A program made the translations under genes and the position numbers. A stretch of DNA of 64,000 bases from Bacteroidales bacterium (GTDB lineage Bacteria; Bacteroidota; Bacteroidia; Bacteroidales; Rikenellaceae), in NCBI GenBank assembly GCA_910574205.1, contig CAJSYJ010000001.1, forward strand, positions 372,001 through 436,000. The letters run 5' to 3'. The notes beneath the pieces are model-generated. The model worked only from the letters and a program-made list of their open reading frames with translations. It had not been told where the DNA came from and ran no database searches. Positions within the stretch are counted from its first letter, which is position 1. Each line of letters begins with the position of its first letter. Positions 25,649 through 34,779 of the stretch are shown here, in pieces.

Positions 25649-27349
25649 TTACGACAGATTTAGCGTATTGGCGTTGTATAGATAACGCTTGATGCTGCGC
25701 TTGGGCGTCTTCTCGAACTCCTTGGGATAGATCACGATGTTGGCGATACGTTCGTAAGAGGCCACCTGCGAATTGAGCTGTTTGAGGTTGTCCTCCATGA
25801 TCTTTGGCAGGTCGTCGACATCGACGCCCTCAATATTCGAGAGCTCGTAGTCGGGCACCACCAGAGCCGTCAGCTTGCCGTTGTTCTCCACCACCAGCGA
25901 CTCCAACACCATATACATGTTGTTGAGCTTGTCCTCGATCTCCTCGGGATAGATATTCTGCCCCGAGCCCGAGAGTATCATCGTCTTGCAGCGGCCGCGG
26001 ATGTAGAGCGTGCCGTCGGCGTCCATAGTGCACATGTCGCCCGTATGCAGCCAGCCGTCGGCCGTAAGCACGGCCTTGGTCGCCTTATCGTTCTTGTAAT
26101 AGCCATTCATCACATGTTCGCCGCGCACGAGCAGCTCGCCCGGACGGTTTTCGGGATCGGGCGAGTCGATTTTGGCTTCGAGATAACCTTTGAGGTACTT
26201 GCCGCACGAGCCGGGCTTGAAGTCTTGATGATCGCTGAAACTTATCAAGGGGGCACACTCGGTCATGCCGTAGCCCACCGTCAGCGGGAATTTGATCTTG
26301 CGCAGGAACGCCTCGGTCTCCTGATTGAGCGCGGCACCGCCGACGATGAACAGATTGAGACACCCGCCGAACTGCTCCATAAGGCGCGAGCGGATCGTGG
26401 AGTATATCGCCGTATTGATAAACGGAATCTTCATGGCGATGCTCATAGGCCCCTTCTCCAACAGCGGCAGGATGCTCTTGCGATATACCTTTTCGAGCAC
26501 CAGCGGCACGCTGCAAATCACGGTCGGGCGCGTTATCTGCATCGCCTCGACCAGAATCTTGGGCGAAGGGATGCGTCCCAGAAGCGTGATATGGGCACCG
26601 CAGGCCAGCTGCGTCAGAAAGTCGAACGCACAGCCGTAGGCATGCGCCAGCGGCAGGAACGACAGCGTGCGGCCGCCGCGGTGGAAATACTTGTCTCCCG
26701 TGAGGGGATTGTCGACGCTGAGTGCGAACAGGACGTTGCCCGTCAGGTTATTGACCGTCAGCATGACGCCTTTCGAGGAGCCTGTCGTGCCCGAGGTATA
26801 GTTCAGCAGACAGACCGCATCGTTCGGGATATCGGGATATTTGATATCCTCGCTGCCGAAGCCGCGGGGATAGGCCTCGCGATAGTGGCGCACGATATTG
26901 GACACGAACTTGGTCAGCGTGTGGCCGTCGCGCTCGTGGATCACATGGTAGTCCGTAAGCGAGAATACGGCATCCACATGCGGAATCTGCTCCTCCTCGA
27001 TATCGTCCCAGAAGTTGTCGCCCAGAAAGAGCAGCTTGCTCTCCGAATGGTTGATGATATGTATCACGTCGTTGGGCGCGAAGTCCTGCAATATGGGCAC
27101 TATAACGGCACCGTAGGTTATCGTGGCAATGTAGGTTATGCACCAGCGCGTATTGTTGCGGCCTATAAGCGCAATCTTGTCGCCGCGCTTTATGTCGGCC
27201 TTGCGGAACAGCAGATGCAGTTTGGCGATCTCCTTGGCCATTTCGTAATATGAGAACGATTCGCCCTTGAAGTAGTCGGTCAGAGCCGACATCTCGCGGT
27301 TGTCGCGAAAGCTCTGCTCGTAGATTTTTATCAGGTTGCGGTCTAACAT
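25649..27349 (-). CDS. Long-chain acyl-CoA synthetase (AMP-binding)
   Basis: This 566-residue member of the ANL superfamily activates a fatty acid with ATP and CoA. The P-loop-like motif YTSGTTGSSKG is at 184-194, followed by YGMTECAPLIS (adenylate binding), GWLHTGDM and the hinge region RGRCKTMILSGSGQNIYPEEIED, with a C-terminal Lys in KTPKRSIKRYLY as the likely adenylation Lys. I chose ATG 27349 (MLDRNLIKIYEQSF); the open frame runs farther upstream to a GTG, but that part is rich in Cys and Arg and looks untranslated. A single gene; the role could be salvage of exogenous fatty acids. Confidence 0.93.
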   Translation of the reverse strand: MLDRNLIKIYEQSFRDNREMSALTDYFKGESFSYYEMAKEIAKLHLLFRKADIKRGDKIALIGRNNTRWCITYIATITYGAVIVPILQDFAPNDVIHIINHSESKLLFLGDNFWDDIEEEQIPHVDAVFSLTDYHVIHERDGHTLTKFVSNIVRHYREAYPRGFGSEDIKYPDIPNDAVCLLNYTSGTTGSSKGVMLTVNNLTGNVLFALSVDNPLTGDKYFHRGGRTLSFLPLAHAYGCAFDFLTQLACGAHITLLGRIPSPKILVEAMQITRPTVICSVPLVLEKVYRKSILPLLEKGPMSIAMKIPFINTAIYSTIRSRLMEQFGGCLNLFIVGGAALNQETEAFLRKIKFPLTVGYGMTECAPLISFSDHQDFKPGSCGKYLKGYLEAKIDSPDPENRPGELLVRGEHVMNGYYKNDKATKAVLTADGWLHTGDMCTMDADGTLYIRGRCKTMILSGSGQNIYPEEIEDKLNNMYMVLESLVVENNGKLTALVVPDYELSNIEGVDVDDLPKIMEDNLKQLNSQVASYERIANIVIYPKEFEKTPKRSIKRYLYNANTLNLS

Positions 27350-27641
27350 AAAAATATTGTTTCCAGTGTATGTCGAGACGGGGATATCTTCGACGAAGCC
27401 AAAGATACGAAAATTTCCACGTTCTGCAACTCCCGCCACGCTTTTTCTTGCATGCTGCCGGCGTTTATGGCTATTGCCGTCTGCATAAGACATACTTATC
27501 GAAAGCGGCCGAAAAGCGTGTATCGATATGCCCGCTCTATCCGAAATGCAAAAATCATAACTTTTATCTATACCGCAACAATGCACCGCCGCACCGGACT
27601 TCACAGCACCCCAATGCCGTCACACTGCACTACCTTACCGC

Positions 27642-27803
27642 ACTGGCACCCAACTGCACAGCCGCACCGCACCGCACCGCACTGGCGCCCAACTGCACAG
27701 CCGCACCACACCGCACCGCACTGGCGCCCAACTGCACAACCACACCGCACCTTACCGCACTGGCACCCAACTGCACAGCCACACCGCACCGCACTGGCGC
27801 CCC
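27642..27803. repeat. 39-base tandem repeat, about four copies
   Basis: Units of 39, 39, 39 and 34 bases start ACTGGCRCCCAACTGCACA and end in CACCG-rich stretches; a partial fifth unit follows. Copies differ at a few positions. It is C/A-rich on the plus strand and has no unique spacers, so it is not CRISPR. Confidence 0.92.
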
Positions 27804-27817
27804 AGGGCAAAATAAAA

Positions 27818-27843
27818 GTCCCTGCCGACGATTCGGCAGGGAC
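27818..27843 (-). terminator. Terminator of the modular lipoprotein gene at 27885
   Basis: GTCCCTGCCGA/TCGGCAGGGAC arms with a four-base loop are followed on the minus strand by TTTTATTTT. Confidence 0.88.
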
Positions 27844-27884
27844 ATAACGTCGATTGCGATTATCGATCGGGAATCTCCGACCGG

Positions 27885-29768
27885 TTATCGTGCCAGACGG
27901 CGGAGAGCCTTGGCCGGGGCGTTGGGATCGTAATCCTCGATATCTACGGCACCCGTCCACTCGCCCTTGATCGTATGGCCTGCATCGTCGGCGAGGTCGA
28001 AGACGAACTTGTATCCGTCGCCCTCCTTGGTAATGGTCATCGTACCGCTCTGAACGGGGGCGGCGACCGTGATATTACCGTCGGCGGTAATCTTAGAGGC
28101 ATCGATATACCATGACCAGTCTACCGAGCTGCCGCCCAGATCGGTCATACCCGGGAAGAGGATGTAATCGTTGCTGAGGTCGAGCGATACGTTGTACGTA
28201 CCGGTCATGTCGCGACCGGCCGAAACCGGCGAGAGAAATTCGAGGTACATGGCGCTTCCGGTTCTCGGAGCATCGGGTACCATATATACCACCCACGTGT
28301 TGTGCGTTTCGGTCAGGAAGTTCTCCATGAAGTAGCCGTAAACATTGATATTGGATGCGAACGAGAGGTCGACATTGCTCTCGACGTCGCTCCACGGACG
28401 CGCAGGCATGTTGCCGTTGTCGACCAGATTGCGCACGTTCAGATTACCCTTGTAGCTGCCGGTAATGGCAATGCCGTTATCGGTCTTCAGATCGAGTACA
28501 AGCTCTGCGGCGGCACCCGTGCCCTTGACGGTTACGGTACCCTCGTTGACGAATCCGAGACGGTTCTTCTTAGAGGGGGTATCGCTCAGGTAAGAGATGT
28601 AGCATCCGCTGGGATGAAGCTGTCCCCAGAGATCGACATATTCGCCCATAGTGATCGTATAGGGGAGCTGATAGATGCTGGGCATCTTGACGGTCGAAAT
28701 GTTGTAGACGCCCTCGGGGATCGGCATCGGGTTCGAGGTGATGTCGGCAATCAGAGGCGTATAGATCGGTATATTGATGTAATAGCCCTCGGTCTGGACG
28801 CCCGAGTCATCGAACTTGCCCGTGAAGAGCTGGATCGAGCCGTCGCAGCAGAGCGGGCTGAACCAGTTGGCCCAGAAGCGGCCGGTCGAAAATTCGAAGT
28901 CGATATTCTGCGCCTCGTCGAAAGGCTCGTAGGTCGACGAGGTGGTCTGTACGAACGTGATAGGACCGCGATACATCACGCTGAGCGCCTCATCGGCACC
29001 GATCGGCACGAGGTCTGCACGGATGAGATACTCCGAGCCCTCGTGCGCAACGATCACTTCGCCGGAAATCATCGGTACTGACGACAGCTTGCCAGACTCC
29101 TCGACGATATTGACGAACGTCGTACCGGTAGCCCACGTACCTTGATCGTGTTTGTCCGACACGGTATACGTGCCCTCGGGCAATACGGCGTTTACCGGAT
29201 CGGCATCCAGCGCAGCGAACAGATCGAGCATCAGCATAAGGTTGCCGGGGGTCGAGATATTGCCGTTGGCATCGGGCTCCTCGGTCGAGACGACCAGATA
29301 GTAGTTGCCGTTGCCGGCAGCATTAGAGGTGCTGTACTCGGCCTGCACGAGATGGCGGGCGTTGATATAGTCCTCCTCGGCAGCGAGCGTCTTCATTTTA
29401 AGCACGTTCGAGGCTGCAAGTTCGTCGCCTTTCTTCACAGCTACTACGATCGAGTACTCGGCGGACGGGAGCAGGTTCTCGGCCGTCACATCGGACTTCT
29501 TGTCGGCAGCGATCAGCTTACCGGTCTTCATGATATAGTCGGCGGCCGGAATCTTTTCGTCCGCAGCCAGACATACATAAGCGCACGCTTCGGCACCGAC
29601 GGGCGTAACCGTAAACGACAGCGTGGTCGCTGTCGCCGCGCCGGCCTCGACCGTTACAGATAATTCGGGCGTAGGAACCGGCGCAGGCTCATCCTTCTCA
29701 CCGCACGCCGCAAGAAAGGCGAACGAAGCCATTACCGTAGCCAAATAAAATAACTTTCTAAGTTTCAT
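27885..29768 (-). CDS. Modular surface lipoprotein with N-terminal FN3-like domain
   Basis: This is a 627-residue lipoprotein: MKLRKLFYLATVMASFAFLAAC gives the signal with Cys22 as lipidated residue, and the following GEKDEPAP is acidic, as in surface-exported Bacteroidetes lipoproteins. Residues of about 35-130 form an FN3-like domain (LSFTVTPVGAEACAYVCL; LLPSAEYSIVVAVKKGDEL). Three divergent beta-rich modules follow, each with a G-x-Y-x-V strand and an end like IKGEWTGAVDI. The same domain and module occur in the gene at 30059, so the two are paralogues. The start is ATG 29768; the longer frame upstream crosses the promoter. No enzyme motif is seen; binding of a surface ligand is a guess. 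Confidence 0.82.
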   Translation of the reverse strand: MKLRKLFYLATVMASFAFLAACGEKDEPAPVPTPELSVTVEAGAATATTLSFTVTPVGAEACAYVCLAADEKIPAADYIMKTGKLIAADKKSDVTAENLLPSAEYSIVVAVKKGDELAASNVLKMKTLAAEEDYINARHLVQAEYSTSNAAGNGNYYLVVSTEEPDANGNISTPGNLMLMLDLFAALDADPVNAVLPEGTYTVSDKHDQGTWATGTTFVNIVEESGKLSSVPMISGEVIVAHEGSEYLIRADLVPIGADEALSVMYRGPITFVQTTSSTYEPFDEAQNIDFEFSTGRFWANWFSPLCCDGSIQLFTGKFDDSGVQTEGYYINIPIYTPLIADITSNPMPIPEGVYNISTVKMPSIYQLPYTITMGEYVDLWGQLHPSGCYISYLSDTPSKKNRLGFVNEGTVTVKGTGAAAELVLDLKTDNGIAITGSYKGNLNVRNLVDNGNMPARPWSDVESNVDLSFASNINVYGYFMENFLTETHNTWVVYMVPDAPRTGSAMYLEFLSPVSAGRDMTGTYNVSLDLSNDYILFPGMTDLGGSSVDWSWYIDASKITADGNITVAAPVQSGTMTITKEGDGYKFVFDLADDAGHTIKGEWTGAVDIEDYDPNAPAKALRRLAR

Positions 29769-29822
29769 ATAAATAGTTTTAGAGTTAAATAAAAACCGCT
29801 GCTCCGAAGAAATTGCGGCTAA

Positions 29823-29853
29823 CAAATATACAAATTTATATTTTAACAAACAA
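29823..29853 (-). promoter_or_regulatory. Promoter of the lipoprotein gene at 27885-29768
   Basis: On the minus strand: TTG, 20 bases, TATATTTG, about 55 bases upstream of the ATG. Confidence 0.8.
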
Positions 29854-30008
29854 CTGCGGGATGCAATATCCGTATTTTTCCTGTAACCAGAGCCGGCATA
29901 GCAGAATGCCGGCCGACGCAGCCCACAACGGCAAGCAGCAAAGACCGTGCGGGAGGATCGGCAATAGGCCTCGCCGAAAGCGGCAGCTCGTGCACAGCAT
30001 AAAAAGCG

Positions 30009-30032
30009 ATTGCCCGACATTATGTCGGGCAA
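30009..30032 (-). terminator. Terminator of the repeat lipoprotein gene at 30059
   Basis: ATTGCCCGACA/TGTCGGGCAAT arms are followed on the minus strand by CGCTTTTTATG, 27 bases after the stop. Confidence 0.85.
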
Positions 30033-30058
30033 TCGAAGCGGATGTATCGGTGTTCGGT

Positions 30059-32332
30059 TTAGAACGAACCCGCCCAGTGGAACTTGCAGCTCTCGCCGTC
30101 CTCGAAGGTCAGCTCGCCGGTAATATCGGTAGAACTGTTCTTGACGACGGTAATCGTACCCGAAGCTATCGTGCGGCGTGCGCCGTTGACTCTTACACCA
30201 TAGTCGCCCGTGTAGAACGTATTGGCGGCGCGGCTCATAGCAGCGTCGAACGTATATACGCCCTCGACGATATTCTGATCGGTGCCCTTGTCATAGAATA
30301 TGAACAGATCGATATCTTCGGTGGGATTAAGCATCGAGCCCTTATAGAAACGGAACTTGGTCTTGGTCTGGGCGAACATAGTCTCCTTTTCTGCAGTGCA
30401 GTAGTCCATCTCGATCGTTACGATCTGGGGAGCAGGCTTCATGTCTTGAACTTCGCCGGTATAATGGCCCTTGATGATCGCACCCTCCGTATCAACTACG
30501 TCAATCTCGAACGTATAAACATCGCCCTCGACGCTGACAGTAACGGTACCGGATGCGAAATAACGGCTCGCATAGGTCGGACTGTAAGGTGCCGCGTAGC
30601 TCTTCTTGGTGGCCGTGCCAGGCTCGGTGCCTTCGCCTACCGTATATACGCCGGCGGGAAGCGTCTCGGCAAATGCCTCGGCATACAGATCGAGACCGAT
30701 GCCGTCCATGGTCTTGTAACCGTCGGTCAGCTTGATATAGAACTCGCCAGCATCCTTGTCTTCGTGAATGCGAACAGCCTCCGTTGCGGTAAGATCGATG
30801 ACCAGAGCAGGCTTCATGTCCTTAACTTCGCCGGTATAATGGCCCTTGATGATCGCACCCTCGGTATCAACTACGTCGATCTCGAACGTATAAACATCGC
30901 CCTCGACGCTGACAGTTACCGTACCTGATGCGAAATAACGGCTCGTATAGGTCGGGCTGTAAGGTGCGGCGTAGCTCTTCTTGGTGGCCGTGCCAGGCTC
31001 GGTGCCTTCGCCTACCGTATATACGCCGGCGGGAAGCGTCTCGGCAGATGCCTCGGCATAAAGATCGAGACCTATGCCGTCCATGGTCTTGTAACCGTCG
31101 GTCAGCTTGATATAGAACTCGCCAGCATCCTTGTCTTCGTGGATGCGAACGGCCTCCGTTGCGGTAAGATCGATGACCAGAGCAGGCTTCATATCCTTAA
31201 CTTCGCCGGTATAATGGCCCTTGATGATCGCACCCTCGGTATCAACTGCGTCGATCTCGAACGTATAAACATCGCCCTCGACGCTGACAGTAACGGTACC
31301 TGATGCGAAATAACGGCTCGTATAGGTCGGGCTGTAAGGTGCCGCGTAGCTCTTCTTGGTGGCCGTGCCAGGCTCGGTGCCTTCGCCTACCGTATATACG
31401 CCGGCGGGAAGCGTCTCGGCAGATGCCTCGGCATAAAGATCGAGACCTATGCCGTCCATGGTCTTGTAACCGTCGGTCAGCTTGATATAGAACTCGCCAG
31501 CATCCTTGTCTTCGTGGATGCGAACAGCCTCCGTTGCCGTAAGATCGATAACCAAGCTGGTCGACATGTTAGCGACCTCGCCGGTATACTCGGCCTCGAC
31601 TACCACGCCGTCGGTCAGCGTGAAGCTCATCTTGAAGGTATAGGTCTCGTCTTCGGCGATAGCCACCTCGGCAGTACCCTCCGTAAACTTGATCCACTCG
31701 TCGGCAGACTGCTCGGCGAACTGGATTCTCGAATAGTGAGAGCCGATCTGACCGGGCTGGTCCTCGGCCGAGACGGTATACGTTCCGGCAGGCAGATATT
31801 TGGCATCGGCAGCGGCGTAGAAGTCCACCTCCATGATATGCTTGTCTTCGGCATCCTTGAACCGGATGAAGAAGTTGCCGTCGCTACCGCTCGTGCGGTC
31901 GGCTGAAACCAGCGTCAGCTTGACGGGTTCGGGTGCGGGCTCGGCCAGAGTGGTCATCTTCAACACCTGCGACAGAGCGGTCTTGTCATTATTGGCACCG
32001 CCGCGCACGGCAGCCAGAATGGTATACTCGGTCTCGGGAGCGAGACCCTCGACCGTAACGGAAGTAGCCTCGGCAGCCGCAACGGCGGTGCCCTCGGCCA
32101 ATATCTTCTCGGCATCGAAGCCGTCGATGTTCTCTACGCATACATAACGGCACTCCTTGGCATCAGCGGGAGTCACGGTAAAGGTCAGCGATGTTACATC
32201 GGCCTTACCGGCAGTCACCGCAACGGTCGGCTCCTTTTCGGGAGCGGGGGTGGGTATGGGATCATCATCGCCGCAGGCGGCAAATGTCAACGTCGATGCC
32301 AGAGCGGCATAAAGGAGATACTTAAATTTCAT
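30059..32332 (-). CDS. Surface lipoprotein with three near-identical 125-residue repeats
   Basis: This is a 757-residue lipoprotein with lipobox LTFAAC (Cys20) followed by GDDDP, an acidic pattern linked to surface export. An FN3-like domain (about 35-130) resembles the one in the 27885 protein. One divergent module follows (about 135-255), then three modules of exactly 125 residues (260-384, 385-509, 510-634) that are almost identical, and a different C-terminal module. Each repeat runs from LVIDLTATEAVRIHEDKDAG to GHYTGEVKDMKPA. The repeats are nearly the same in DNA, which points to recent duplication or ongoing homogenisation. No catalytic motif is seen; an adhesin or ligand-binding role is possible but unproven. 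Confidence 0.82.
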   Translation of the reverse strand: MKFKYLLYAALASTLTFAACGDDDPIPTPAPEKEPTVAVTAGKADVTSLTFTVTPADAKECRYVCVENIDGFDAEKILAEGTAVAAAEATSVTVEGLAPETEYTILAAVRGGANNDKTALSQVLKMTTLAEPAPEPVKLTLVSADRTSGSDGNFFIRFKDAEDKHIMEVDFYAAADAKYLPAGTYTVSAEDQPGQIGSHYSRIQFAEQSADEWIKFTEGTAEVAIAEDETYTFKMSFTLTDGVVVEAEYTGEVANMSTSLVIDLTATEAVRIHEDKDAGEFYIKLTDGYKTMDGIGLDLYAEASAETLPAGVYTVGEGTEPGTATKKSYAAPYSPTYTSRYFASGTVTVSVEGDVYTFEIDAVDTEGAIIKGHYTGEVKDMKPALVIDLTATEAVRIHEDKDAGEFYIKLTDGYKTMDGIGLDLYAEASAETLPAGVYTVGEGTEPGTATKKSYAAPYSPTYTSRYFASGTVTVSVEGDVYTFEIDVVDTEGAIIKGHYTGEVKDMKPALVIDLTATEAVRIHEDKDAGEFYIKLTDGYKTMDGIGLDLYAEAFAETLPAGVYTVGEGTEPGTATKKSYAAPYSPTYASRYFASGTVTVSVEGDVYTFEIDVVDTEGAIIKGHYTGEVQDMKPAPQIVTIEMDYCTAEKETMFAQTKTKFRFYKGSMLNPTEDIDLFIFYDKGTDQNIVEGVYTFDAAMSRAANTFYTGDYGVRVNGARRTIASGTITVVKNSSTDITGELTFEDGESCKFHWAGSF
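30431..31555 (-). repeat. Three tandem 375-base coding repeats
   Basis: Units 31181-31555, 30806-31180 and 30431-30805 have an exact 375-base period and differ only at scattered positions, with the last unit (30431-30805) most changed. They keep the reading frame, so unit number can vary without breaking the protein. Confidence 0.95.
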
Positions 32333-32393
32333 ATAATAAACAATTAGTGAATAAAAATTTCGATTCGCAAGAGGGATCGCATTATCCCTTTAT

Positions 32394-32401
32394 CAAATGT
32401 A
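32394..32401 (-). promoter_or_regulatory. -7 box upstream of the repeat lipoprotein gene
   Basis: TACATTTG on the minus strand, about 60 bases upstream of the ATG; the -33 element is not clear. Confidence 0.5.
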
Positions 32402-32651
32402 AGAAAATTACATCAACAATTCATAGGCAACACTGTTTGGCAGCGCACAGGCGGACGTTCGAAAAGACAAAACTGCTGCTTGTCGCAAGTTCGTAACTAC
32501 TGTTTCGCTATGCAATATAAGAATTATTTTCAGAAAATCCAACAACCTAACGCCATACAATGTTTTTTTTTACATTTTTATCATTAATGAAGATTTTTTT
32601 CGTATATTTGAATTTAGTGACGGCACTGCGCACAAAACAGCAGAGAGGCTT

Positions 32652-32683
32652 TTTGCTTTTGTTCCGGAGTTTGCGTATATTTG
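32652..32683 (+). promoter_or_regulatory. Promoter of the C11 protease gene
   Basis: TTTG, 20 bases, TATATTTG, with the ATG 63 bases downstream. Confidence 0.8.
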
Positions 32684-32746
32684 TATCCGAGAGCCGCCCC
32701 GTCACGGAGCGCCGGCATAAGATTAAACTTAATACGATTCGACATT

Positions 32747-33910
32747 ATGAAACGATTTTTCCTGTTTTGCATTACTGCGGCGATGATGCTCGCAACCGGC
32801 TGCGCCAAAGAGTGCGGAGAGCCAGAGCCCCCCACACCGCCCGAACCGGAGGACAAGAGCCACACACTTATAATATATATGATGGGCGACAACGGTCTTG
32901 AAAAATTCATGGACAACAACATCGGCAAGATCATGACCGTCGTCGACAAGATACCCCAGACGGGACGCATAGCGCTGTTCTACGACAGAGGCAACTATAC
33001 GCGGCTCTCGGAGCTTGTCGTCGAGCAGGGGCGCGCCAAGCAGCGCGTTATCGAGGAGTATGCCACCAGCCAGTCGAGCGTCGACCCCGAGTTCATGAAG
33101 AGCGTCATCGAGCGCGTGCGCAAGGAGATGCCGGCCGATACATACGGACTTGTGCTATCGTCGCACGGCGGCGGTTGGGTGCCATCCGACATATTCGACA
33201 TATACATGCTGGGACGACCCGAGACATCGGGCATCGCACCGCGCTTCTTCGGTCAGGACGGCAACGACTGCATGGAGGTAGAGCTGCTCGCCGGCGTGTT
33301 GGGCGACAAGCAGTTCGACTACATACTCTTCGACGCCTGCTTCATGTCGTCGGTCGAGGCGCTGTACGAGCTGCGCAACGCCGCCGATTACATCATAGCC
33401 TCGCCTGCCGAGGTGCTGGGCGACGGCTTCCCCTACAAGGAGATCATACCCATACTCTTCAACCGCGGACACGATCTGGAAAACGTATGCCGCTCGTTCA
33501 TGAACTTCTATCGCAACAGCTCGGGCACCATAGCTCTGATAGACTGCAAAGAATTACAGCCTCTGGCCGATAACGTAGCCGCCATACTGGCCAAGGCACC
33601 AGCAGCGCCCGACACGTCGAACGTGCAGGCATACGAGGGATTCCCGTCGCATCTCTACTTCGATCTGGAACAGTATGTCGAGACGCTGACGACCGATCAG
33701 ACCGCGCTCGACGGGTTCCGCAAGGCGCTCGACAAAGCGGTCGTATATACCAACCATACCGAAACGTTCTACACCGACTACGGTCAGCGCGGCGAGGTGG
33801 CGCTGCCACGCAGCTGCGGCGTAACGTGCCATATCGAGCGCAGCGACTTTCCCGAGACGCACGCCGCTTTCCTCGAAACATCATGGGCCAAGGCGGTAGG
33901 AGCTAAGTAA
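32747..33910 (+). CDS. Clostripain-family (C11) cysteine protease lipoprotein
   Basis: This 387-residue lipoprotein (lipobox LATGC, Cys19) has a Pro/Glu-rich linker before the caspase-like fold. The catalytic dyad is visible: His140 in LVLSSHGGGW and Cys198 in LFDACFMSS. HTLIIYMMGDNGLEKFM is the first strand of C11 enzymes. Known family members such as clostripain and fragipain usually cleave after Arg or Lys and mature by self-cleavage. It is divergent from two modular lipoproteins, so it could act on surface proteins, but this is only inferred from position. I used ATG 32747, where the signal peptide begins. Confidence 0.92.
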   Translation: MKRFFLFCITAAMMLATGCAKECGEPEPPTPPEPEDKSHTLIIYMMGDNGLEKFMDNNIGKIMTVVDKIPQTGRIALFYDRGNYTRLSELVVEQGRAKQRVIEEYATSQSSVDPEFMKSVIERVRKEMPADTYGLVLSSHGGGWVPSDIFDIYMLGRPETSGIAPRFFGQDGNDCMEVELLAGVLGDKQFDYILFDACFMSSVEALYELRNAADYIIASPAEVLGDGFPYKEIIPILFNRGHDLENVCRSFMNFYRNSSGTIALIDCKELQPLADNVAAILAKAPAAPDTSNVQAYEGFPSHLYFDLEQYVETLTTDQTALDGFRKALDKAVVYTNHTETFYTDYGQRGEVALPRSCGVTCHIERSDFPETHAAFLETSWAKAVGAK

Positions 33911-34584
33911 TCCGCACGACATACTCTGTCGGATGCCGATGCGCAGCGACAAACATGCGGCCTCCCATTGCCCGACATCGGCAATGGGAGGTCTTTATAT
34001 TAATAAATCGCCGGGCTCTGGCTGGGGGGGGGTACGTTCCTCGACGCGCACTGAAATCCCGGCGGAAAGCGTCGGGCAGCATAATCCCGAAGCGGAGCGA
34101 AGCGCACGGGCGGGGACGGGAATGGAGAAAGAGGATGTGGCGGCAGGGACTACCCTATTTCCGACAAACAGTGGATTATACGATATTCTCGTTAAGCCGA
34201 ACGGGCAAGGGGAAGCCTGAGCCGTGCAATCTTCATTGCGGGCAGCTTTATCGGATAACTTGGACAACTCGGTCCGATAATACTCGGATTTGACTTTCGG
34301 AATGATCCGCCGAGTGTACTTGCGGTGGGGCAGACGGACTTATGCCCGTTGCCGTCGAAATCCCAATTAGACGGCTGCACGGATACGAATGAACTCTTAA
34401 TCGTCCGTTTGCACTCTTTCGTGATGTGCCACATGAGCGGATGCTCCCCGACGGCGAGGGCATTGCATTTCAAACAAATGACTGAATTGGCGGCATCCAT
34501 AGCCTTTCGATGATTTGCACGGCCTGTGTCAACCATTGAAAAACGGGGACGGAAGTCTTGAATCAATCGACACACAAAAAGCAA
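33911..34584. other. Unassigned stretch of different base composition
   Basis: This region of about 670 bases is lower in GC than its neighbours and lies next to tRNA-Pro. It holds the protease terminator, a run of nine G (34024-34032) and several overlapping open frames on both strands (such as 34192-34584 minus) that match no family I know. It may be a remnant of inserted DNA near a tRNA, but no integrase, end repeat or att duplication was found. Confidence 0.4.
33961..33991 (+). terminator. Terminator of the C11 protease gene
   Basis: Twelve-base arms (CCTCCCATTGCC/GGCAATGGGAGG) are followed by TCTTTATATT. Confidence 0.85.
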
Positions 34585-34618
34585 AAATCCTTGATACTCA
34601 ATCGAATATCAAGGATTT
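34585..34618 (-). terminator. Terminator of tRNA-Pro
   Basis: AAATCCTTGATA/TATCAAGGATTT arms are followed on the minus strand by TTGCTTTTTG, eight bases after the tRNA end. Confidence 0.85.
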
Positions 34619-34625
34619 CGGTTAG

Positions 34626-34700
34626 TCGGGATGACAAGATTCGAACTTGCGACAACACGCCCCCCAGACGTGTACTCTAACCGGGCTGAGCTACATCCCG
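34626..34700 (-). tRNA. tRNA-Pro (anticodon GGG)
   Basis: On the minus strand, CGGGATG and CATCCCG form the acceptor stem and the discriminator is A. The anticodon stem CACGT/GCGTG closes the loop CTGGGGG with GGG at 34-36. The T-arm contains GTTCGAATC. CCA is not encoded. A -7-like TATCTTTG (complement of 34716-34723) lies 16 bases upstream. Confidence 0.95.
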
Positions 34701-34779
34701 AGCTTTTTTGCGATGCAAAGATATGAAAAATTTCTTTAATTGTCACGCTAAACAGAACTTTTTTTGTAATTTTGTTGTG

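Larger units (their letters stand above)
27350..27884. other. Gap with minisatellite
   Basis: This 535-base stretch has the upstream region of the acyl-CoA synthetase gene, a 39-base tandem repeat and a terminator. Open frames across the repeat have an extreme composition (His, Pro, Thr, Arg) and are not believable genes. Confidence 0.6.
32333..32746. other. Divergent regulatory region between lipoprotein and C11 protease genes
   Basis: This AT-rich 414-base spacer holds a -7-like TACATTTG for the minus-strand lipoprotein (32394-32401) and a complete promoter for the protease. Nothing else can be supported. Confidence 0.55.

Noticed and set aside
27642..27803. CRISPR array
   Set aside because: Repeats are tandem without unique spacers, units differ from each other, and there are no cas genes.
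27452..27847. His/Pro/Thr-rich protein encoded across the 39-base repeat
   Set aside because: The frame exists only because the unit length is a multiple of three; there is no promoter on that strand, and the composition is that of a repeat.
34192..34584. 130-codon minus-strand ORF as a gene
   Set aside because: It overlaps a plus-strand ORF, has no recognisable domain or start signal, and its end meets no terminator. Kept as unassigned DNA.
34701..34779. Cobalamin riboswitch before the binding-protein gene
   Set aside because: The spacer to tRNA-Pro is only about 80 bases and has no B12-box-like sequence; a riboswitch needs more space.
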